From: Frankiales bacterium
GTDB taxonomy: Bacteria > Actinomycetota > Actinomycetes > JAFAQI01
DNA length: 10,949 nt
Assembly: GCA_019246495.1 (NCBI GenBank)
Contig: JAFAQI010000067.1
Span: 1-10,949 of the forward strand
Direction of reading: 5' to 3'
In this document: in pieces, positions 6,259-10,949 of the stretch
How positions within the stretch are numbered: the first letter of the stretch is position 1
Layout: every line of letters begins with the position of its first letter
Program-made: the position numbers and the translations under genes
Notes under the pieces: generated by a model
Database searches by the model: none
The model's input: only the letters and a program-made list of their open reading frames with translations
What the model was told of the DNA's origin: nothing

Positions 6259-7083
6259 TCACCATCCCCGAAACTCGGCGTCACGGCGCTCGATGAACGC
6301 GCGGACACCTTCCTGCGCGTCCTGCGTCGTCATCACGAGCTCCTGGGCCCACGCCTCTTCCGCGAGCGCACTGTCCCGGTCGAGGTCCAGCGCACGGTTC
6401 ACCAACCGCTTGGTGATCGCAAGGGTGCGCGTCGGACCCGTCGCCAGCCGCGCAGCGAGTGCCTGTGCGGTTGCGAGCACGTCACCGGCCGGTACGACGT
6501 TGGCCACGATGCCGAGACCCGCGACCTCGCTCGCAGAGACGTCGTCGCCGAACAGGTAGAGCCGCTTCGCCACCTGCGGGCCGACGAGTCGAGTGAGCAG
6601 ATAGGCACCCGCCGCGTCAGGTGCGATGCCGCGCCGGACGAACACCGGCACCAGCTTCGCGGTCTCCGCCATGACGATGACGTCGCACGCGAGCGCGAGA
6701 TGCATGCCCGCACCGGCAGCCGTCCCGTTGACCGCGGCGACGACTGGCTTCTCGCAGTCGAGCACCGCCGTCACGAGTCGCTGCCATCCGGTCGCGATGC
6801 CACGCGCGACCTCGCCTTGCGCGCGTTCCGGAGCATCAGCCGGCTTCGGCGGCGCGGGCAACGGCACGCGGAGGTCGGCGCCGGTGCAGAACGCGCGCTC
6901 GCCGCTGCCGGTCAGCACCACCGCTCGCACGGCGAGGTCGGCGCTCGCGTCGGCGAGCGCGGCCACCAGCGCCTCGCGCGTCCGCCAGTCGAGCGCGTTG
7001 TGCACGTCCGGCCGGTCGAGCGTCAACGTGAGGACCGCGCCCTCGCGGTGGAAGCGCAGGCCGACGGTGTCAGCCACGGTCAC
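6259..7083 (-). CDS. Enoyl-CoA hydratase/isomerase family protein (crotonase fold), PaaG-like active site
   Basis: This 274-residue crotonase-fold enzyme is predicted to hydrate or isomerise an enoyl-CoA in the cytoplasm. The oxyanion-hole segments are AFCTGADL (65-72) and NGTAAGAGMHLALACD (119-134). The two glutamates of classic hydratases are missing: the first aligns with the MH of GAGMHLA and the second with Phe148 in VPVFVRRG. Instead Asp156 in GIAPDAAG occupies the place of the catalytic Asp of PaaG-type isomerases. Isomerase or ring-related chemistry is therefore at least as likely as simple hydration. The ATG overlaps the 3' end of the acyl-CoA synthetase gene by 14 bases, and the SRPBCC gene follows after 7 bases, so expression is coupled to the ligase. 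Family certain, reaction uncertain. Confidence 0.92.
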   Translation of the reverse strand: MTVADTVGLRFHREGAVLTLTLDRPDVHNALDWRTREALVAALADASADLAVRAVVLTGSGERAFCTGADLRVPLPAPPKPADAPERAQGEVARGIATGWQRLVTAVLDCEKPVVAAVNGTAAGAGMHLALACDVIVMAETAKLVPVFVRRGIAPDAAGAYLLTRLVGPQVAKRLYLFGDDVSASEVAGLGIVANVVPAGDVLATAQALAARLATGPTRTLAITKRLVNRALDLDRDSALAEEAWAQELVMTTQDAQEGVRAFIERRDAEFRGW

Positions 7084-8671
7084 CTCGCGCCGGATCGGGA
7101 GCCGAGCGGGAGTCGCTCGAGAACTGTTCGCGCAGCATGTATTTCAACACCTTGTTGAGGGTCTCGTTGCGCGGCAACCGCTCGACGACCTCGAGTCGCT
7201 CCGGAATCTTCTGCCGCATCAGCCCGGCATCCGCGCACCACGCGACCATCTCGCCGAAGGTCAACGCGTCCGCGCCCTCGGCGGGCTCGACCACCGCGCA
7301 GACCATCTCCCCGCGGTCGGCGTCCGGAAGTCCGACGACCGCCACATCGCCGACCTTCGGATGGGCGAAGAGCACCTCCTCCAGCTCACGCGCGGAGATG
7401 TTCTCGCCCTTGCGGATGATGACGTCCTTCAGCCGCCCGGTGAGCCGCAGATGGCCGTCGTCGCGGAGCACGCCGAGGTCGCCGGTCCGGAACCAGCCGT
7501 CGCTGTCGAACGCCTCGGCGTTGACGGCCGGGTCGGTGTAGCCAAGCGTCACGACGGGTCCGCGGACGCGCACCTCGCCCTCTTCGTCCGGACCAGCGAC
7601 CGACCCGTCCTCCTTGACGATGCGCACCTCGGCGCCCAGCACCGGCTTTCCTTCGGTTGTCGCCAGCTGCTCGTCGGTGTCATGCGGCGATCCCATCGCG
7701 ATCATCGGGATCTCCGTCATGCCATAGCCATGGACGAGACGGACACCCATCTCGCGCTGCACGTCGTAGAAGAGCTCGACCGGTTTCGCCGCACCGCCGC
7801 CGCTGATGATGCGCAGCGACGGGATGACCTTTGTGTCCGGCGACCCCGTTTCCTGTGAGTATCGGCGCTGCTCGGCGAGGAACATCTGATAGAACGCCGT
7901 GCTTCCGCCGCACATCGTCACGCCGAGCTCGCGGTACGCCGCCACCGCGTCCGCAGGCACGAACGCCTCGACGAGCACCGCACCGAATCCGGCCGACAGC
8001 ATCATGAGCAGGTAGTCGGGACCAGCGATGTGCGAGTAGGGGAACGCGATCGAGCCGAGGTCGTCCGGCGACATGTCGAGCGCCGCCGCGAGCCCACGAC
8101 CGCCGGCCATCAGCGTCTGGTCGCTGTGCTGCGCGCCCTTGGGTTCCGAGGTCGTGCCGGATGTGTAGTAGACCCAGCGCATCTCGGTGCCCGATGCGGG
8201 CGGTGGCGGCAGCTGCGCGGGGTCGCCGACGGGCAGCTCGTCACCGAATTCGAGCACCACGGGCGCCGGGTCGAGCTCCGCAACCAGCGTCTTGGCCATC
8301 CCGGCGAAGTCCCGGTCCCGCCATACGCCCGGCACGATGAAGAACGCCGGTCGGCTCGCCCGCAGGACGGCGCCGACCTCGCGCTCCCGATAGAGGTGCA
8401 GCACCGGGTTCTGCACCACGCCGAGCCGGGCGAGCGCAATCGACACGACGACGCTGTCGATGCGCGTCGGCAGCTGCCAGGTGACAGTGGTGCCGGGTTT
8501 GATGCCGAGTGCGAGCAGTCCGGCCGCGACCCGCTCGGCCTCGACCGCGAGCTCACCGAACGTCATGCGCCGGCCGGCGGTGTCGAGCAGCATCACGCGA
8601 TCGCCGGACCGCTCCGCCCGACGGCGGACGAGCGCCCAGATCGTGGGCGCTTCGAGGAGTTCGTTGCTCAT
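7070..8671 (-). CDS. Acyl-CoA synthetase (AMP-forming; ANL superfamily, FadD-like)
   Basis: The 533-residue enzyme should activate a carboxylic acid through an acyl-AMP to its CoA thioester, opening the pathway served by the following genes. Motifs in order are the P-loop YYTSGTTSEPKG (168-179), GYGMTE (315-320), DGWFRTGDLG (391-400), the hinge TGRLKDVIIRKGENIS (411-426) and the C-terminal catalytic Lys507 in NETLNKVLKYMLR. The last motif has one more residue between the Pro-Arg and the Lys than the common PRTxxGK form. The length and lack of a carrier domain exclude an NRPS module. ATG 8671 has AAGGAG 6 bases upstream. Substrate could be fatty, cyclic or steroid-derived; the sequence does not decide. 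It leads a four-gene run (ligase, crotonase, SRPBCC, DUF2505). Confidence 0.95.
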   Translation of the reverse strand: MSNELLEAPTIWALVRRRAERSGDRVMLLDTAGRRMTFGELAVEAERVAAGLLALGIKPGTTVTWQLPTRIDSVVVSIALARLGVVQNPVLHLYREREVGAVLRASRPAFFIVPGVWRDRDFAGMAKTLVAELDPAPVVLEFGDELPVGDPAQLPPPPASGTEMRWVYYTSGTTSEPKGAQHSDQTLMAGGRGLAAALDMSPDDLGSIAFPYSHIAGPDYLLMMLSAGFGAVLVEAFVPADAVAAYRELGVTMCGGSTAFYQMFLAEQRRYSQETGSPDTKVIPSLRIISGGGAAKPVELFYDVQREMGVRLVHGYGMTEIPMIAMGSPHDTDEQLATTEGKPVLGAEVRIVKEDGSVAGPDEEGEVRVRGPVVTLGYTDPAVNAEAFDSDGWFRTGDLGVLRDDGHLRLTGRLKDVIIRKGENISARELEEVLFAHPKVGDVAVVGLPDADRGEMVCAVVEPAEGADALTFGEMVAWCADAGLMRQKIPERLEVVERLPRNETLNKVLKYMLREQFSSDSRSAPDPARGDRG

Positions 8672-8677
8672 GCCGTG

Positions 8678-8683
8678 CTCCTT
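8678..8683 (-). promoter_or_regulatory. Ribosome binding site of the acyl-CoA synthetase gene
   Basis: AAGGAG on the minus strand, 6 bases before ATG 8671, is a near-ideal Shine-Dalgarno site. It contrasts with the leaderless-looking starts elsewhere in the window. Confidence 0.75.
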
Positions 8684-8686
8684 CGC

Positions 8687-8709
8687 GCCGTCCGTGGCAG
8701 ATTGACGGC
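8687..8709. promoter_or_regulatory. Candidate operator/promoter between the divergent ligase and SnoaL-like genes
   Basis: Only 38 bases separate the two divergent starts, so promoters must overlap each other or the coding ends. GCCGTC (8687-8692) and GACGGC (8704-8709) form an inverted repeat with an 11-base centre that abuts the ATG at 8710. CAGATT (8698-8703), 6 bases before that ATG, is a passable -10 box for a leaderless message. The arrangement is suggestive but the arms are short and GC-rich, so chance is possible. Confidence 0.3.
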
Positions 8710-9192
8710 ATGGAGGGGTGGGAGCTCGCGGCGCGCGAACACATCCGCGAGCTCATCGCGCGCTACAACCTTGCCGGCGACCGCGGCTGGGTCGACGAGA
8801 TGATGGCGCTCTTCGCCCCCGATGCGGTGCTCTGCATCGACGGCGTCGAGCATGTCGGACTCGACGCGATCCGCTCCGTCTTCACGACGGCGTCCGGTCC
8901 CCACCCGGAGCTCATCCGCCACCACACGGCCACGCTGCGCATCGATGTCGCGTCGGTGGAGTCGGCGTGCGCGCGGTGTTACTTCCAGGTACTGACCGTC
9001 GACGGCCTGGACCACTGGGGCCGTTACAGCGACCGCTTCACCTGCGTCGACGGTGAGTGGCGGTTCAGCCATCGCTCGGTGCGCGTCGACGGCGCGACGC
9101 CGGGAGGCTGGGCGAGCCTGCGCGGTTACACCGGGCGCGGCGGCGGACGCCGGCATGTCGGCGAGGGCGCCGGCCGTCACGACGTGCCATAG
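8710..9192 (+). CDS. SnoaL-like / NTF2-like protein
   Basis: The 160-residue protein has the opening helix IRELIARYNLAGDRGWVDEM, followed by MALFAPDAVLCIDGVEHVG, the RHHTATLRIDV strand at about 70-80 and the HWGRYSDRF and GEWRFSHRSV strands, a typical cone-shaped NTF2/SnoaL fold. Actinobacterial members often serve as ring dehydratases, isomerases or steroid-modifying enzymes and lie beside acyl-CoA genes. The substrate here is unknown. ATG 8710 is chosen over upstream in-frame readings because those would run into the divergent ligase gene and the fold begins right after it. The last 25 residues are Gly/Arg-rich and probably disordered. The 3' end overlaps the convergent SDR gene by 16 bases. 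Confidence 0.85.
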   Translation: MEGWELAAREHIRELIARYNLAGDRGWVDEMMALFAPDAVLCIDGVEHVGLDAIRSVFTTASGPHPELIRHHTATLRIDVASVESACARCYFQVLTVDGLDHWGRYSDRFTCVDGEWRFSHRSVRVDGATPGGWASLRGYTGRGGGRRHVGEGAGRHDVP

Positions 9193-10082
9193 ACAGGCGT
9201 GGGGCGCGGTGCCTCGTCGAGCAGGCGTCGTACGACGGGGCCGAGCTCGGCCGGGTCCCACCGCTCACCCTTGTCGACGCGCGGACCGTGCTGCCACCCG
9301 TCCGCGACGCTGACGATGCCACCTTCCACCTCGAACACCCGGCCGGTGACGTCTTTCGACTCGGTCGAGCCGAGCCACACGACGAGCGGGGAAACGTTCT
9401 CGGGTGCCATCGCGTCAAAGCCCGTCTCCGGCGCCCGCATCATGTCCGGCATCGCGACCTCGGTCATCCGCGTCCGGGCGGCGGGCGCGATCGCGTTGGC
9501 GGTGACGCCGTAGCGGGCGAGTTCCGCTGACGCGTTGAGAGTGAGCGCGACGATGCCGGCTTTGGCGGCGGCGTAGTTGCCCTGGCCGACGCTGCCCATG
9601 AGCCCGGCGCCCGACGACGTGTTGATGATGCGCGCGTCGACCGGCTCGCCCGCCTTGGCGAGGTCCCGCCAGTAGGCAGCGGCGTGCCGCAGCGGGCAGA
9701 AGTGACCCCGCAGATGCACGCGGATCACGGCGTCCCACTCGTCGACCGACATCGTCGTCAGCATCCGGTCGCGCAGGAACCCGGCGTTGTTGACGAGCAC
9801 GTCAAGCCGACCGAACTCCACCGTTGCGGTCTGCACGAGACGCTGCGCGCCCTCCCAGTCCGCGACGTCGTCGGTGTTGGCGACGGCCGAGCCGCCGGCG
9901 GCGCGGATCTCGTCGACGACCTGCTGCGCGGGTCCGGCGGAGGAGCCTTCACCTTCCCGTGATGTACCGATGTCGTTGACGACAACGTGCGCACCCGCAG
10001 CTGCAAATGCGAGGGCGTGCGCTCGGCCGAGACCGCCGCCGGCCCCCGTGACGATGACGACCCGGTCTGCGCAGATCGTCAT
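9177..10082 (-). CDS. Short-chain dehydrogenase, MFE-2/17beta-HSD4-like (probable 3-hydroxyacyl-CoA dehydrogenase)
   Basis: The 301-residue SDR carries the cofactor motif TGAGGGLG (12-19), a VVVNDIG strand end (Asp37, favouring NAD), NNAG (98-101) and the catalytic set Ser157, Tyr170 and Lys174 (NYAAAK). The insertion after VVNDIG (GTSREGEGSSAGPAQQVVDEI, about 39-59) and the overall length are typical of the dehydrogenase part of peroxisomal multifunctional enzyme 2 and its actinobacterial relatives that oxidise 3-hydroxyacyl-CoA or hydroxysteroids. The arrangement of a roughly 250-residue SDR feeding a roughly 300-residue SDR recalls the Rv3549c-Rv3548c pair in the mycobacterial cholesterol region, but orthology is not shown. 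Its ATG overlaps the TGA of the upstream SDR (ATGA), so the two are translationally coupled. Confidence 0.93.
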   Translation of the reverse strand: MTICADRVVIVTGAGGGLGRAHALAFAAAGAHVVVNDIGTSREGEGSSAGPAQQVVDEIRAAGGSAVANTDDVADWEGAQRLVQTATVEFGRLDVLVNNAGFLRDRMLTTMSVDEWDAVIRVHLRGHFCPLRHAAAYWRDLAKAGEPVDARIINTSSGAGLMGSVGQGNYAAAKAGIVALTLNASAELARYGVTANAIAPAARTRMTEVAMPDMMRAPETGFDAMAPENVSPLVVWLGSTESKDVTGRVFEVEGGIVSVADGWQHGPRVDKGERWDPAELGPVVRRLLDEAPRPTPVYGTS

Positions 10083-10837
10083 CGCAGGTACGCCTGGCCG
10101 CCGTCCGCCATCAACGTGGACCCAGTGACGTAGGCGGCGTCGTCAGAGAGCAGGAACGCAACTGCTCGCCCCACGTCCTCCTCCAGGCGGCCGACCCGGC
10201 CGAGCGGGATCGTCCGGACGAAGTCGTCGAACTCCTTCGGCGCGAACTGCGACCACATCTCGAGTCCGGGCGACAGCCCGTTGGGGATGCAGGCGTTGAC
10301 GCGGATGCCGTCCGGTCCCCACTCCAGTGCCGCCATCCGCGTGAGGGTGCGGATCATCTCCTTCGTGCCGGCATACAGCGTGAATCCCGGAAGGTCGTTG
10401 CGCAGTGCTGAACCGGTGCCGAGGTTCACGACCGCGCCACGCGCTTCCTTCAACGCGGGATAGGCCGCCTGCATGAACCACAACGAGCCGAGGAAGCCGG
10501 ACTCCCACGTGCGGCGGGCGTCCTTCTCGGTGATGTCCAGCACCGGACCGAGGGCGACCATCTGCGCGTTATTGACGAGTCCGTCGAGCCGGCTGAAGCG
10601 TTCGAGCGCGGACGCCACGCACGCATCCACCTCGTCCCGGCGCCGTACGTCGCACTGCACGGCCAGCGCGTCGACGCCACGCGCGCGGATGTCGTCCGCG
10701 GTCTTCTCGACCTTCTCCAGCGTCCTGCCCGCCGCGACGATGGACGCGCCCTCGGCGGCGGCCGCCAACGCGATGCCTTGCCCGATCCCCTGCCCGGCTC
10801 CGGTGACGAGCACGACCTTGCCGTCCAGCCGACCCAC
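10079..10837 (-). CDS. Short-chain dehydrogenase/reductase
   Basis: The 252-residue classical SDR has TGAGQGIG (12-19), NNAQ (89-92) in place of the usual NNAG, and YAGTK (Tyr155, Lys159). The catalytic serine is unclear: the NLGTGS block (138-143) puts Thr141 at Tyr-14 and Ser143 at Tyr-12, whereas the usual Ser sits at Tyr-13. Arg38 at the end of strand 2 suggests NADP preference. GTG 10837 is chosen over the in-frame TTG at 10864 because GAGAGGAC lies 7-8 bases upstream and the protein then opens with MGRLDGKVVLVTGAG, standard for the family. It is coupled to the second SDR by ATGA and faces a divergent acyl-CoA dehydrogenase gene across an operator-like repeat. Substrate unknown. Confidence 0.92.
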   Translation of the reverse strand: MGRLDGKVVLVTGAGQGIGQGIALAAAAEGASIVAAGRTLEKVEKTADDIRARGVDALAVQCDVRRRDEVDACVASALERFSRLDGLVNNAQMVALGPVLDITEKDARRTWESGFLGSLWFMQAAYPALKEARGAVVNLGTGSALRNDLPGFTLYAGTKEMIRTLTRMAALEWGPDGIRVNACIPNGLSPGLEMWSQFAPKEFDDFVRTIPLGRVGRLEEDVGRAVAFLLSDDAAYVTGSTLMADGGQAYLR

Positions 10838-10844
10838 CGCAACC

Positions 10845-10852
10845 GTCCTCTC
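10845..10852 (-). promoter_or_regulatory. Ribosome binding site fixing the GTG start of the first SDR
   Basis: GAGAGGAC on the minus strand lies 7 bases before GTG 10837. The alternative TTG at 10864 would place this site within the coding region. Confidence 0.65.
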
Positions 10853-10883
10853 GGGTACCCGCAACGCAGACCGGCGTCGGGTT

Positions 10884-10900
10884 TCTGACGCCCCGTCAGA
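10884..10900. promoter_or_regulatory. Operator-like inverted repeat TCTGACG-N3-CGTCAGA, copy 2
   Basis: TCTGACGCCCCGTCAGA is a perfect repeat with 7-base arms and a 3-base centre, in the 85-base divergent gap between the SDR pair and the acyl-CoA dehydrogenase start. It shares the core CTGACG-N3-CGTCAG and the GTTT upstream flank with copy 1. It ends 22 bases before the GTG at 10923 and its left arm doubles as a TTGAC-like -35. Its position would let one regulator control both divergent units. Confidence 0.7.
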
Positions 10901-10909
10901 TTAGCGGGT

Positions 10910-10915
10910 TATCGT
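10910..10915 (+). promoter_or_regulatory. Probable -10 box of a leaderless promoter for the acyl-CoA dehydrogenase gene
   Basis: TATCGT fits TANNNT and lies exactly 7 bases before GTG 10923, with no ribosome site. The CTGACG of the operator-like repeat is 19 bases upstream. The same geometry is found before the HMGS-like gene. Confidence 0.5.
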
Positions 10916-10922
10916 TGCGCCC

Positions 10923-10949
10923 GTGGACCTGCGCTACTCGACCGAGGAG
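10923..10949 (+). CDS. Start of a probable acyl-CoA dehydrogenase (first 9 codons only)
   Basis: GTG 10923 opens a frame encoding (M)DLRYSTEE to the window edge. MDLRYS-x-E-(E/D) is a very common opening of actinobacterial FadE-type acyl-CoA dehydrogenases, FAD enzymes that make the 2,3-double bond in beta-oxidation. The match is short, but the divergent SDR pair, the operator-like repeat and the leaderless promoter all support a real gene start. Identity beyond the family cannot be judged from nine residues. Confidence 0.55.

Noticed and set aside
6252..6308. 19-residue N-terminal extension of the SRPBCC protein
   Set aside because: It would overlap the crotonase 3' end by 50 bases. ATG 6251 lies just after that stop and right at the first strand of the fold.
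6079..7858. Overlapping plus-strand frames of 359 and 410 codons
   Set aside because: They lie opposite the crotonase and acyl-CoA synthetase genes, whose catalytic motifs are unambiguous. Products are Arg/His/Ala-rich without recognisable domains.
1..10949. Search for tRNA, rRNA, CRISPR, insertion sequences, attachment sites or phage genes
   Set aside because: No tandem or dispersed repeat units, transposase/integrase motifs or RNA-gene-like sequence were seen. Genes are contiguous metabolic and membrane functions of uniform composition.

Overview
The window is very GC-rich, gene-dense DNA with many GTG/TTG starts, start-stop overlaps and several apparently leaderless promoters (a TANNNT box 6-7 bases before a GTG). 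Together with the protein families present (an SCPx-type thiolase next to a DUF35 protein, a DUF2505 protein, a DUF6529-like membrane protein), this points to a free-living actinobacterium (Actinomycetota). I cannot place it more finely from sequence alone. I see no mobile element, tRNA, rRNA or CRISPR array; it reads as ordinary chromosome rich in acyl-CoA metabolism.

Layout. (1) Minus strand, 1-2358: a translationally coupled pair, an HMG-CoA-synthase-like/DUF35 fusion followed by an SCPx-type thiolase that runs off the left edge. (2) Plus strand, 2471-3601: a likely redox module of a five-helix membrane protein with three histidines, a Tat-exported high-potential-type Rieske protein and a 27-residue single-helix micro-protein. 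(3) Plus strand, 3709-5297: a six-helix VC0807-like membrane protein and a PLP-dependent threonine/serine dehydratase without an ACT domain. (4) Minus strand, 8671-5289: a compact four-gene run of acyl-CoA synthetase, crotonase-fold enzyme, SRPBCC protein and DUF2505 protein. (5) Plus strand, 8710-9192: a SnoaL/NTF2-like protein divergent from the ligase. (6) Minus strand, 10837-9177: two coupled short-chain dehydrogenases. (7) Plus strand, 10923 to the right edge: the first nine codons of a probable acyl-CoA dehydrogenase.

How the genes fit together. Ligase, acyl-CoA dehydrogenase, crotonase, SDRs and thiolase supply the steps of a beta-oxidation-like route: activation, dehydrogenation, hydration or isomerisation, 3-hydroxy oxidation and thiolysis. 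The substrate is probably a lipid, steroid side chain or cyclic acid, but nothing here fixes it. The most notable regulatory signal is a shared inverted repeat, CTGACG-N3-CGTCAG. It occurs once upstream of the HMGS-like gene (2380-2394) and once between the SDR and acyl-CoA dehydrogenase genes (10884-10900). Both copies sit 21-23 bases before a GTG with a TANNNT box 7 bases upstream, suggesting one unseen regulator controls both units. This also moves the start of the HMGS-like gene from 2472 to 2358.

The other notable points are that the HMGS-like fusion appears to have lost its catalytic Cys and His and the zinc ribbon of its DUF35 part, and that a tiny membrane protein follows the Rieske gene.
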